A stretch of 64,000 nucleotides of DNA from positions 456,141-520,140 of the forward strand of contig CANNHN010000002.1 of assembly GCA_947504725.1 (NCBI GenBank). Direction: 5' to 3'. Positions 45,701-51,922 of this stretch are shown here, in pieces. How positions within the stretch are numbered: position 1 is the first letter of the stretch; each line of letters starts with the position of its first letter. Position numbers and translations under genes: made by a program. The notes below the pieces were generated by a model. That model saw only the letters and a program-made list of their open reading frames with translations. It made no database searches and was not told the DNA's origin. The stretch comes from Bacteroidota bacterium (lineage in GTDB: Bacteria > Bacteroidota > Bacteroidia > 2-12-FULL-35-15).

Positions 45701-46121
45701 ATTGGTTTTGAAAAAACAATTGTTCTTGCAAAAAAACACAGATGCAGGTCCGGTGATAGAACCAATCTCTGAAAAAACATTGTTGAAAGTAGGAGACAAG
45801 ATAAAAGTGAGAATTGAATTGCGAGTTGACAGAGATATGGAATATGTTCAGATGAAAGATATGAGAGCATCCGGTTTTGAACCGACCAATGTCATTTCTA
45901 CTTATAAATGGCAAGATGGATTGGGTTATTATGAAAGCACAAGAGATGCTGCAACCAATTTCTTCTTCGATAGACTGCCGAAAGGAACTTACGTTTTTGA
46001 ATATCCTTTGGTTGTCACGCACAATGGAAATTTCTCAAACGGAATTACATCTATTCAATGTATGTATGCTCCTGAATTTTCAAGTAACTCGGAAGGGATT
46101 CGAGTGAAAGTAGGGAAGTAG
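39783..46121 (+). CDS. Alpha-2-macroglobulin family protein
   Basis: A 2112-residue exported protein (signal about 1-25). A helical, TPR-like N-terminal region (about 30-400) precedes macroglobulin-like domains. The MG2 start is seen as DRGIYRPGQTVYFKGIM near 625-642, and the A2M domain as VIVKFTIPESLTKWKMMGFAHT near 1345. The thioester site is ECAEQ with C1564, so the reactive bond can form. The helical complement-like domain follows (TPNGGFPWFEGM, RYITQHIV). A Gly/Ser/Tyr-rich and charged insertion near 1220-1325 may be the bait region. Such proteins trap proteases in the periplasm. No pbpC gene, the usual partner, is beside it. Confidence 0.93.
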   Translation: MKLRKIILVAIAAIASVAGALTVTAYQTNSQKTVLIFPKGSTYVKEWQKVDSLANKGLNKSALDVVNGIYNKAKSENNAPQYVKAIIHRMKFEQYMEEYSLIKALNKLTEEAKEAKYPVKPILQSMIAESYWQYYQQNRYRFYNRTATVNFDNEDITTWDLKTIFTKVIENYQASLESTDSLKRTPLNIYDEILVTQSNSRKFRPTLYDFLAHRAVDYYSNEEPDITRPTYKFEINSESYFWNFNEFAKVGITSKDSLSSKFYAIKILQDLTAFHSNDTDPKALIDVDLKRLKFVKRNSTSEIKDSLYFSALQNLEAKFSADPASADVSYEIAQVYFEKGNKYNALQSDENKWLKKQALELCDAVVKKYPKSDGAQNCEALKAKIVEHTVDFMAEKVNIPKAPSRVLVTYKNLKTVHVRIAQMDIDKYNKNIERYYGEQLIKQYLKLAPVKEFTVELPDDGDYQSHAAEIKIPELPFGHYVILIGSEKTFSYKNNGVAYAGTWMSNISYINRRMPNGSYDFFMQHRETGAPLKGVNAQLYFEKYNYTSRKYEYIKSEKYTSDELGYFNVPATTEYRNFTIDFSYKSPTPLVNDPSGTDRLQTENGIYQYRTNEKDKNKYPKTFFFLDRGIYRPGQTVYFKGIMIKTDGETNELMPNTATTVTFYDVNYQKVADVNLTTNEYGTFSGTFTTPSGVLNGQMSLANGSGTIYFSVEEYKRPKFEVKFNPVKGSYRLNETISVNGIANAYSGAKIDGAEVKYRVVRNASFPYWWYWWRGYYPQSPQMEITNGVTTSNDTGAFFVDFKAIPDLSIPKSYEPTYSYTIYADVTDINGETHSSQTYVSAAYTALNLNVSIPALLEKGNKKPFAIYSTNMSGQFEKAKGKVEIYKLIEPDKTYRTRAWSQPDKYILTKEEFEKDFPNDLYKDENNMYKWKRGEKVFEKNFNNTSTLVPLKTGTSTTVNYNDSVKLTNLSSWKQGVYVMEAHSKDAYGEDVKDIKYFTVHSTTGTEVASNQINWFNLITPQALEPGEKARFIVGSKEENVSVLYEIEHKGEIVKKEFITLNKEQKLIEIPIEEKHRGNFSFHYVFIKNNRVYSQNGVFTVPYTNKELDIEFETFRNKLLPGQNEEWKIKIKDRKGDKVAAEMMAALYDASLDAFKPNNWYFNIYNNYYSNLYWETNSGFGTVNAQLYSVDWNKYPYGAYKYYDQLNWFGYSNGYYGYYDDNDGEGYNYRGSRSRMASKSSPMAANSVSEVVMADEEKSLNREESGKDKNKKESNGRGNNGLVGGNTISDVTTAATTGSATGEFASMIPGSGKGGEDMSKVAARSNFAETAFFYPTLETDKDGNVIVKFTIPESLTKWKMMGFAHTKDLKFGTIQNELVTQKELMVVPNAPRFFRENDKMEFSAKIQNLSEGDLVGKADIFLYDATTMKEITTTMVEAVHGKFATIGERDFTAGKGKSTVVTWNIAIPEGVGAITYKVVAKAGNFTDGEEMALPVLTNRMLVTESMPLPIRGNQTKTYRFEKLINQSNGSTTLRNHKVTLEFTANPAWYAVQSLPYLMEYPYECAEQTFSRFYANSIASHIANSSPKIKAVFDSWKNTPDSKALLSNLEKNQELKSLMLEETPWVLEAKDESERKKRVALLFDLNKMGSELARALKKLEKMQTPNGGFPWFEGMRDDRYITQHIVTGMGHLDKLGVKNVREDAKVWKMVKDGARYLDNRIREDYEWILKHDKANIDKNHLSYSQIQCLYARSYFKDVPIDNRNQKAFDYYKGQAKKYWLDNGRYMQGMIALALNRYDDKVTPKEILKSIKENSLNSEEMGMYWKENYGGYYWYQASIEAQALLIEAFDEINNDKKAVDDMKVWLLKSKQTQDWKTTKATTEAVYALLLRGTDWLATETNVDITMGDIKIDPKKLDGVKQEAGTGYFKTSWSGSDIKPNMGEVTVVKKDAGVSWGAVYWQYFEQLDKITPSKTPLVLKKQLFLQKNTDAGPVIEPISEKTLLKVGDKIKVRIELRVDRDMEYVQMKDMRASGFEPTNVISTYKWQDGLGYYESTRDAATNFFFDRLPKGTYVFEYPLVVTHNGNFSNGITSIQCMYAPEFSSNSEGIRVKVGK

Positions 46122-46141
46122 TAGTTTGATAAAATAGTTTT

Positions 46142-46182
46142 AAAAGCGATTTGTCTTATTGATTTAAGACAAGTCGCTTTTT
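46142..46182 (+). terminator. Intrinsic terminator after the macroglobulin gene
   Basis: A 17-bp stem (AAAAGCGATTTGTCTTA with one G-T pair) and a six-base loop, with Ts after it, 21 bases beyond the stop. Confidence 0.88.
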
Positions 46183-46185
46183 GAT

Positions 46186-46193
46186 TATATTTG
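46186..46193 (+). promoter_or_regulatory. -7 promoter element of the cupin gene
   Basis: TATATTTG, a perfect TAnnTTTG, right after the terminator. It shows that the cupin start is the ATG at 46211, since an upstream TTG at 46181 lies before the promoter. Confidence 0.6.
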
Positions 46194-46210
46194 TGCATCA
46201 TCAACTTCAA

Positions 46211-46600
46211 ATGAAAAACCTATTTCTTTTATTATTCCTATTTCCCTTTTTCGCAAAAGCGCAAAATCAATCCTTGGATACAATAAAAGCTCCTTTGGGT
46301 TTTGACAATATATATAGTAGAACAATTGCCTCCGATTCATTAAGTAGCAGTTTCGTTATCTTCATCAAAAAGGAAGTAAAAAAGCATAAACATGCAACGC
46401 ATACCGAAAATGTATATATATTGGATGGTGAAGGTCAAATGCTTTTGGGCGATAAAACCTTTGAAGTAAAAAAAGGCGATATCATATTTATTCCTATGAA
46501 TACGGTTCACTCTTTAAAAGTAACTTCATCCATTCCAGTAAAAGTATTGTCGGTGCAATCACCGCGTTTTGATGGAAAGGATAGAATATTTGTAGACTAA
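46211..46600 (+). CDS. Secreted cupin domain protein
   Basis: A 129-residue protein with a signal peptide (MKNLFLLLFLFPFFAKAQ) and one cupin domain. HKHATHTENVYILDGEGQMLLGDK is cupin motif 1 with metal-type His residues, and KKGDIIFIPMNTVHSLKVT is motif 2. The ligand and enzymatic role are unknown. The next gene starts two bases after its stop, so the two form an operon. Its leader is only about 14 bases. Confidence 0.87.
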   Translation: MKNLFLLLFLFPFFAKAQNQSLDTIKAPLGFDNIYSRTIASDSLSSSFVIFIKKEVKKHKHATHTENVYILDGEGQMLLGDKTFEVKKGDIIFIPMNTVHSLKVTSSIPVKVLSVQSPRFDGKDRIFVD

Positions 46601-46601
46601 T

Positions 46602-46919
46602 ATGATAGCAAAAACTCCAATCACTCCTTATTATGCGGTTATTTTTACTTCAGAAAGAACAGAAGTAAGAGAAGGCTATTCTAATACTGCAGATAGAATG
46701 TTGGAAATGGCAAAAGGGCAAGAAGGATATTTGGGAATTGAATCAGCAAGGGAGGAAATAGGAATTACGGTTTCTTATTGGAAGGATTTGGATTCTATCC
46801 GTAAATGGAAAATGAATGCAGAGCATTTAATGGCTCAGGAAAAAGGTAGAAAAGAGTGGTATCAGAATTATAAGACAAGAATTTGTTTTGTGGAGAGAGA
46901 TTATGAATTTAATAAGTAA
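46602..46919 (+). CDS. Antibiotic biosynthesis monooxygenase (ABM) family protein
   Basis: A 105-residue ferredoxin-like fold protein with the family features YYAVIFTSERTE, MLEMAKGQEGYLGIESARE, ITVSYWKDLDSIRKWKMNAEHLMAQEKGR and a C-terminal WYQNYKTRICFVERDYEF. Members are small oxygenases or stress proteins similar to YqjZ. The true substrate is not evident. It is coupled to the cupin gene. Confidence 0.9.
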   Translation: MIAKTPITPYYAVIFTSERTEVREGYSNTADRMLEMAKGQEGYLGIESAREEIGITVSYWKDLDSIRKWKMNAEHLMAQEKGRKEWYQNYKTRICFVERDYEFNK

Positions 46920-46925
46920 TATATG

Positions 46926-46949
46926 CACTTCGACTCCGCTCAGGGTGAC
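46926..46949 (-). repeat. GAGCG-core hairpin element, copy 7
   Basis: Minus-strand reading: GTCA, arm CCCT, core GAGCGGAGTCGA, arm AGTG (three of four bases pair). It is paired with copy 8 in the opposite orientation eight bases away, like copies 5 and 6. Confidence 0.75.
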
Positions 46950-46957
46950 AAAATTAC

Positions 46958-46981
46958 GTCAGGCTGAGCGGAGTCGAAGAC
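46958..46981 (+). repeat. GAGCG-core hairpin element, copy 8
   Basis: GTCA, arm GGCT, core GAGCGGAGTCGA, arm AGAC (three of four bases pair). It is the right half of the second inverted pair, placed in the leader of the membrane-protein gene. Confidence 0.75.
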
Positions 46982-47016
46982 TTTATTATCGATACGATTA
47001 ATAATATTAAAAACAA

Positions 47017-48024
47017 ATGAATAGTTCAACAGGTATTCTTTCTCGATTGACAACAAGCAGTGGAATTAATTACATCAACATTGGATTGATGCTCATTAGT
47101 TTGGTTGCTTCCTACATTTTACCTTTTGAAGTGTTTTTATTCTCATATGCTGTTTTAGGTCCGTTGCATTATCTCACGGAAATATCCTGGTTGGAAAAGA
47201 AGAATTACTTTATTAAATCAAAAAGTGACATCTGGATTTTTGTATTATTGGTTGTTGCGATAACAATTGGGATGTTTGATCGTCAGTCCAAGATTAATTT
47301 ATTCATCGCTAGTTTTCTGTTCTCGGGATTCGTTTATGCTTTGGTGATTTTATACACACAAAAAACAGCAGTAAAGCTGTTGTTTGTTGTATTGGCATTT
47401 ATGGCATCCTTAATCTTTAGTTTTAATAAGTACCCTAATTTCCCATTTTTACTATTTGCTATCTGGCTGCCTACAATAATCCACGTTTACTTTTTTACAG
47501 GAAGTTTTATATTGTTCGGAGCGCTAAAAACGAAAAGTGCTTCGGGGATTATTTCATTTGTCGTATTTATTCTTTGCGCAGTTGTTTGTTTTGTCTATAT
47601 CCCCGAAAATTTTGGGATTGCCGTTACCGAATATGGCAAAAAGGCGTATTCCTATTTCAAGCTATTAAATTCATCCTTATATAATGTATTCGGATTTGGA
47701 AATATGTCGACTGCAGACGATGCCTTATATTATGCTCCACAGGCATTAGCAATTATGCGCTTTATTGCCTTTGCATATACCTATCATTATTTGAACTGGT
47801 TTTCAAAAACAACCGTTATCAAGTGGAACGAAGTTTCAAAACAACGAATGATTATCATTCTTCTATTATGGGTTTTATCTGTTTTATTGTATGCTTTCAG
47901 TTATAAGATCGGATTTTATGCTTTGTTCTTATTAAGTATGCTCCATGTATTTTTTGAATTCCCACTAAATCATCAAACATTTATCGGAATAGGCAAAGAG
48001 TTTAGGTCAAGAATAAAAAAGTGA
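47017..48024 (+). CDS. Polytopic membrane protein with conserved-looking His/Glu residues, unknown family
   Basis: I do not recognise this 335-residue protein. It has about nine hydrophobic helices and no signal peptide. Histidines are placed in or next to helices as if to bind metal or haem: H51 and E55 in GPLHYLTEISW, H156 in IIHVYFF, H257 in YHYLNWF, and H310, E314 and H319 in LHVFFEFPLNH. Two HxxxE patterns and two further His are unusual for a plain transporter. It stands alone between a repeat pair and a 42-bp palindrome. Assignments such as carotene oxygenase or desaturase cannot be supported from sequence alone. Confidence 0.75.
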   Translation: MNSSTGILSRLTTSSGINYINIGLMLISLVASYILPFEVFLFSYAVLGPLHYLTEISWLEKKNYFIKSKSDIWIFVLLVVAITIGMFDRQSKINLFIASFLFSGFVYALVILYTQKTAVKLLFVVLAFMASLIFSFNKYPNFPFLLFAIWLPTIIHVYFFTGSFILFGALKTKSASGIISFVVFILCAVVCFVYIPENFGIAVTEYGKKAYSYFKLLNSSLYNVFGFGNMSTADDALYYAPQALAIMRFIAFAYTYHYLNWFSKTTVIKWNEVSKQRMIIILLLWVLSVLLYAFSYKIGFYALFLLSMLHVFFEFPLNHQTFIGIGKEFRSRIKK

Positions 48025-48046
48025 CAATGATTCGCCTTCGTTACTT

Positions 48047-48180
48047 TTTAACCACATAGATACATAGAAAAGAAAAAAAGCAAGAATGTTACAGTGACAC
48101 ATAGCCCAAAATCGATTAATCGATTTTGGGCTATGTGTTTTTATGACCTCTTTTGTTACCTATGTACCTATGTGGTTTAA
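48047..48180. repeat. Inverted repeat pair (family D) enclosing a palindrome
   Basis: An outer arm near 48047-48068 (TTTAACCACATAGATACATAG) is matched by the reverse complement near 48159-48180, with a few mismatches. The 42-bp perfect palindrome at 48097-48138 sits inside, so the gap is a nested cruciform-like structure. Confidence 0.7.
48097..48138. repeat. 42-bp perfect palindrome, possible bidirectional terminator
   Basis: The left half is ACACATAGCCCAAAATCGAT plus T, and the right half is its exact complement. As RNA it gives an extremely stable hairpin with a minimal loop. It is followed on + by GTTTTTATG, so it could terminate transcription of the membrane-protein gene. Confidence 0.8.
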
Positions 48181-48211
48181 TTTTTCGGGTTTTATGCTTA
48201 CTGATTAATGG

Positions 48212-48219
48212 TATATTTG
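48212..48219 (+). promoter_or_regulatory. -7 promoter element abutting the RsmB-like gene
   Basis: TATATTTG, a perfect TAnnTTTG, ending five bases before the ATG at 48224. The transcript would begin at or within a base or two of the start codon, so a leaderless mRNA is likely. Confidence 0.5.
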
Positions 48220-48223
48220 CACC

Positions 48224-49459
48224 ATGGCTAAAGAATTTTATTTAAAACACCACTCCTTTCATATTAAGGCAATCTTTACTGCATTAAAAGACATATTCGA
48301 AAAAAACGAGTATGCTGATAAGGCAATTGAAAAAGTAATGAAAGCAAACAAGTATTGGGATGTGCGCGAACGTGGTTTTGTTTCAGATGTGACTTATGAT
48401 ATGGTTCGTAATTGGAGACTATTATATGTATCTGCAGGATTAGAAGAAGCTGCAAAATTATCAGATAGGAACTTATGGATGATATTTGGAACCTATTTGG
48501 TTTTTGATGGGTATACTTTACCTGAGAGTAATTACTTTAAAGGATTGAGTGAAAAGAAAGTGGTATCTCAGCTTGAGAAATTCCATAAGATTAGAAAAAT
48601 CAGAGAGTCGATTCCAGATTGGTTGGATGCAATAGGTGAAAAAGAAATCGGCAAAGATTGGGATAAGGTGATTCGTGCATTGAATCAAAAGCCAACAACT
48701 GTTTTAAGAGCGAACTCTATAAAAACAAACCCTAAGGAATTACAAACAGCATTAGAAGCAGAAAACATTATGGAGAGCACATTGATCTCTTGGTCTCCAG
48801 ATGCAGTTGAATTAAAATTCCAACGGAATGTTTTCAGAACGGAAGCTTTTCATAAAGGATTGTTTGAAGTACAAGATGCATCCTCACAAATGGTGTCTGA
48901 GTTTTTAAATGTACAACCAGGAATGAGAGTGGTTGATGCTTGTGCTGGTGCAGGAGGAAAAACGTTGCATTTGGCTTCTTTGATGAAAAATAAAGGACGC
49001 ATCATTGCATTGGATGTGAAAGCAAGAAAGTTGGAAGAGTTAAAAAAACGTGCAGCAAGAGCAGATGTTCGCATTGTTGAAATACGAGCAATTGATTCAT
49101 CTAAAGTGATTAAGAGATTAAAAGATACTGCTGATAGATTGTTGTTAGATGTTCCATGTTCGGGATTGGGAGTGTTAAGAAGAAACCCTGATAGCAAATG
49201 GAAATTAACACTGAATGAGATAGAAAGAGTAAAATTATTACAAAGAGAAATTCTAACTAATTTTTCGGATATCACTAAAGTGGGAGGGAAGATGGTATAT
49301 GCTACCTGCAGTATATTGCCTTCAGAAGGAGAAGATCAAGTGAAATGGTTTTTAAATATGGTTGGGGATAAGTGGAATTTACTTGGGGAGAAACGTTATT
49401 CACCAGAAATATATCATGCAGATGGATTTTATATGGCGTTGTTAGAACGAGTAAAATAA
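48224..49459 (+). CDS. RsmB/NOP family RNA m5C methyltransferase
   Basis: A 411-residue SAM-dependent enzyme. An N-terminal NusB-like region (YADKAIEKVMKANKYWDVRERGFVSDVTYDMVRNWRLL) is followed by the methyltransferase domain, with SAM motif VDACAGAGGKTLHLAS, motif IV DVPCSGLGVLRRNPDSKW (C312) and motif VI YATCSILPSE (nucleophile C362). It probably methylates a cytosine in 16S rRNA, like RsmB (C967), but the exact site is not shown. The ATG directly follows the promoter. Length and motifs are intact. Confidence 0.9.
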   Translation: MAKEFYLKHHSFHIKAIFTALKDIFEKNEYADKAIEKVMKANKYWDVRERGFVSDVTYDMVRNWRLLYVSAGLEEAAKLSDRNLWMIFGTYLVFDGYTLPESNYFKGLSEKKVVSQLEKFHKIRKIRESIPDWLDAIGEKEIGKDWDKVIRALNQKPTTVLRANSIKTNPKELQTALEAENIMESTLISWSPDAVELKFQRNVFRTEAFHKGLFEVQDASSQMVSEFLNVQPGMRVVDACAGAGGKTLHLASLMKNKGRIIALDVKARKLEELKKRAARADVRIVEIRAIDSSKVIKRLKDTADRLLLDVPCSGLGVLRRNPDSKWKLTLNEIERVKLLQREILTNFSDITKVGGKMVYATCSILPSEGEDQVKWFLNMVGDKWNLLGEKRYSPEIYHADGFYMALLERVK

Positions 49460-49942
49460 TTTTTTGAGTGCAATAAATCACAATTAATTTTTCATTTCAT
49501 CTTACATTTTTGCTCTTTGACATTTCATTCGATTTTCTTGAAAAACATAAAAAATCATCTTTTTCAGAAAATAATTCAAAATTCATGAAAAATAATTTGG
49601 GTCGATTTTGATGTTATTTCGACTCGATATTCAGTCAAAATAAGTGACGTTTTAGAAGAAAAATATTTTCGAATAGAAAATAAAATTAGAAATTATTATT
49701 TTTAAATCTTCTGTACGTATTGTAAAATCAATTAATACAGAGACACAAAAAAAATCAGTAAAAAGTTTATTCAAAAAATATTTTATAAAACGCAATCATA
49801 AAATTCCAAAAATGAAAAAATGCAGAAGGAGGATATTAACAATATGAACAATTCAATGTTAATAAAATAAACACGATTTTTTTCGTTTGTGTTAAATATT
49901 TTTCTTACTTCGTATCAAATAATTTAATAACCAAAAAAAACC
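49460..49942. other. 483-bp AT-rich gene-free region
   Basis: No gene of normal size. Long runs of A and T dominate. It contains a pair of tiny ORFs (49812-49870) with a strong Shine-Dalgarno-like AAGGAGG, and a possible promoter for the histone-like gene (TTTG at 49886-49889, TTACTTCG at 49905-49912). The rest shows no repeat or structure I can support. Confidence 0.6.
49812..49870 (+). other. Two overlapping mini-ORFs with a strong Shine-Dalgarno
   Basis: The first encodes MKKCRRRILTI (49812-49847). Its TGA overlaps the ATG of the second, which encodes MNNSMLIK (49844-49870). AAGGAGG at 49826-49832 stands 11 bases before the second ATG. Shine-Dalgarno sequences this good are rare in Bacteroidota, so this may be a leader peptide pair, but such small ORFs can arise by chance. 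Confidence 0.3.
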
Positions 49943-50065
49943 ATGGCAAAAAAAGCAAAAAAAGCTGCTCCAAAAAAAGCAGCTAAGAAAAAAGCAGCTC
50001 CAAAAAAAGCAGCTAAAAAAGCAGCTAAAAAAACAGCAAAAAAAGCAGCTAAAAAGAAAAAGTAA
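49943..50065 (+). CDS. Histone H1-like Lys/Ala/Pro-rich small basic protein
   Basis: A 40-residue ORF, too short for many gene finders. It consists of only M, A, K, P and one T: it starts MAKKAKKAAPKKAAKKKAAP and continues with KKAAKKAAKKTAKKAAKKKK. The pattern is that of the C-terminal tail of histone H1 and of bacterial Hc1-like proteins, so it probably binds DNA or RNA by charge. Reality is supported by the clean ATG, possible promoter, stop and a terminator starting two bases later. It lacks any globular domain. It could also be an artefact of simple-sequence DNA, but the terminator makes that less likely. Confidence 0.8.
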   Translation: MAKKAKKAAPKKAAKKKAAPKKAAKKAAKKTAKKAAKKKK

Positions 50066-50066
50066 G

Positions 50067-50092
50067 AAAGAGCCCTTCGGGGCTTTTTTTTT
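50067..50092 (+). terminator. Intrinsic terminator with a TTCG loop
   Basis: AGCCC, loop TTCG, GGGCT, then nine Ts. It begins directly after the stop codon of the histone-like gene. Confidence 0.9.
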
Positions 50093-50121
50093 GCACTTTA
50101 CTTTCCTATCACATTACAATA

Positions 50122-51141
50122 CTACTTCAAAGTAACACCAATACCAGGCGAATCATTTAAAGTAATCTTCCCATCTGTAAAAGTGATACCATCAAACAAG
50201 TTGTTTTTAATTAGAAGCGCTCCGTCTAAATCGGCATAATCTGTAAACGGACTTAATTGCGCTGCAGCAGAAATTGCGCAAGATGTTTCGCTCATACAAC
50301 CAATTAATACTTTTAATTGTAATTCACGTGCTCTTTTGATCATTTTAAATGCTTCATGCATTCCTGTGCATTTCATTAATTTGATATTAATGCCGTGGAA
50401 GCAATCCTTTATATTATGAATATCTGTAAAACGTTGTATGCTTTCATCAGCATACAATGGTAATGGACTTCTCTCAAACAACCAACGAGCATCCTCCAAG
50501 TTATTTTTTGATAATGCTTGTTCTACAAACAATACATTCTTATTTGCCAACCACTCAATCATCAATAGTGCCTTTTCTTTGTTTTGCCAACCTTGATTTA
50601 CATCTATAGCTATCGGCTTGTCGGTGACACTTCTTATAGTATTTATAATTGCCTTATCATTCTCTCCATTCAACTTTACCTTTAAAATTTTATAATCCCT
50701 TCCATCTTCTATCTTTTGTTTGATAACGTCTGGTTCATCTATTCCTAATGTATAGGTTGTGAATGGGGTGTTTTTTTTCTCAGCCCCAAATAATTGCCAG
50801 CATGATTTATTTTGAAGCTTTCCTATTAAATCATGTAAGGCGATATCGATGCTTGCTTTTGCAGCTGAATTATTTGGTGCGAGTAAATCAATCTCATTTA
50901 ATAGAGAATCGAGATCAAAAGGGTTTATGCAATCTGCTATAATTAGAGATGCAGTCTTTAAAAACGCAAAAACAGATTCATGCGATTCACCTAGATAGGG
51001 AGGAAGGCTTGCTTCACCATAACCAATTACTCCTTCGTGCTCCAATTCTATAATTACAATAGGGGTGGACGTGCGCATTCCATGTGCAATTTTAAATGGA
51101 CGTTTAAAGTAAAGTGTATGTGGAGTGTATGAAAGTTTCAA
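50122..51141 (-). CDS. Dipeptide epimerase (enolase superfamily, L-Ala-D/L-Glu type)
   Basis: A 339-residue enolase-superfamily enzyme. LKVKLNG carries the base lysine, and the metal ligands are in AIDVNQGW (D), FVEQAL (E) and LYADESI (D/E). A second catalytic Lys is in NIKLMKCTG. This pattern matches the muconate-lactonising subgroup that includes Ala-Glu epimerases used in murein peptide recycling. The TTG at 51141 (MKLSYTPHTLYFKRPFKIAHG) is preferred, as there is no ATG and the family begins this way. The TTG at 51189 would add 16 residues. Confidence 0.85.
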   Translation of the reverse strand: MKLSYTPHTLYFKRPFKIAHGMRTSTPIVIIELEHEGVIGYGEASLPPYLGESHESVFAFLKTASLIIADCINPFDLDSLLNEIDLLAPNNSAAKASIDIALHDLIGKLQNKSCWQLFGAEKKNTPFTTYTLGIDEPDVIKQKIEDGRDYKILKVKLNGENDKAIINTIRSVTDKPIAIDVNQGWQNKEKALLMIEWLANKNVLFVEQALSKNNLEDARWLFERSPLPLYADESIQRFTDIHNIKDCFHGINIKLMKCTGMHEAFKMIKRARELQLKVLIGCMSETSCAISAAAQLSPFTDYADLDGALLIKNNLFDGITFTDGKITLNDSPGIGVTLK

Positions 51142-51278
51142 AGATGTTGTTTTTTTAATGCTTACGTTAAAAGTTCGGCATCGGCACAACGAATGTAATT
51201 AGAAAAATGGTCGATTTTGAATATTCCAGCTTGTTAATTCTTTGTTAAAAGTTAGGCTTGTGTAATTGTATATATTCC

Positions 51279-51286
51279 TATATTTG
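51279..51286 (+). promoter_or_regulatory. Promoter (-33 TTG and -7 TATATTTG) of the lipoprotein gene
   Basis: TATATTTG is a perfect TAnnTTTG. A TTG at about 51258-51260 lies 18 bases upstream, the spacing expected for Bacteroidota. It fixes the start of the following gene at the ATG at 51315. Confidence 0.65.
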
Positions 51287-51314
51287 TATACCTAAACAAA
51301 CAAACCAATATAAA

Positions 51315-51833
51315 ATGAAAAAAATACTTTTATTATTAGTTGCTCCTGCGATTTTAATTTCAGCAAGTTGTGGTGATTCTAAAACAGATGATACTTCAGT
51401 TGCCATCCCAGGAATGATGGAAGTTCAATTAAAAATTAATGGGAATGCACTTTCGGTTATGGTTCCTGATTCTACAAAAGGGAAACTAGAAATGGTTGAA
51501 CAATCATGGGGTGCTACCGAAATTAAAGTTGGAAAAGATTTTCAAATCTCTATAGAAGAAGGTGAAGGGGATGTTGCTTTAATGAAAAGCGATATTGCTG
51601 GGAACGATGTAAACAAATTCAAGCGCTATGTTAAGGATGAGCCAACGTTGTTGTTTTGGGAATCAGAAATAACAGCTCCTGAATTTCATTTTTACTCAGT
51701 TGTTAAACCCGGAGCGGTATCTTATATCGTAAAAGATATAGCTGGTGAAATGTTCGGAGAAAAAGCAACTGAAACAATGGTTGAAGCTGCTAAAACATTA
51801 AAAGCAAAAGATGCTCCTAAACCAGAAGCATAA
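51315..51833 (+). CDS. Lipoprotein of unknown function
   Basis: A 172-residue protein with a lipoprotein signal (MKKILLLLVAPAILISASC, then GDSKTDD). The SASC box lacks the usual hydrophobic -3 residue. No family is recognised. The mature part has a compact mixed fold, GMMEVQLKINGNALSVMVPD and a C-terminal Lys/Pro-rich tail. It is monocistronic, between its own promoter and terminator. Confidence 0.78.
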   Translation: MKKILLLLVAPAILISASCGDSKTDDTSVAIPGMMEVQLKINGNALSVMVPDSTKGKLEMVEQSWGATEIKVGKDFQISIEEGEGDVALMKSDIAGNDVNKFKRYVKDEPTLLFWESEITAPEFHFYSVVKPGAVSYIVKDIAGEMFGEKATETMVEAAKTLKAKDAPKPEA

Positions 51834-51850
51834 TTTATAACTCAACTTAT

Positions 51851-51887
51851 AAAATGCCTTGCTTCGTTATTCAAAGCAAGGCATTTT
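51851..51887 (+). terminator. Intrinsic terminator of the lipoprotein gene
   Basis: AAAATGCCTTGCTT pairs perfectly with AAGCAAGGCATTTT, an eight-base loop between, then Ts. Confidence 0.88.
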
Positions 51888-51922
51888 TTATTGCATAAAT
51901 CTAATTTTAACAAAAAGACTTT

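Noticed and set aside
45272..46022. Long antisense ORFs (up to 192 codons) opposite the macroglobulin gene
   Set aside because: They lie fully inside a well-supported coding gene on the other strand and show no family motif. They reflect codon use of the sense gene.
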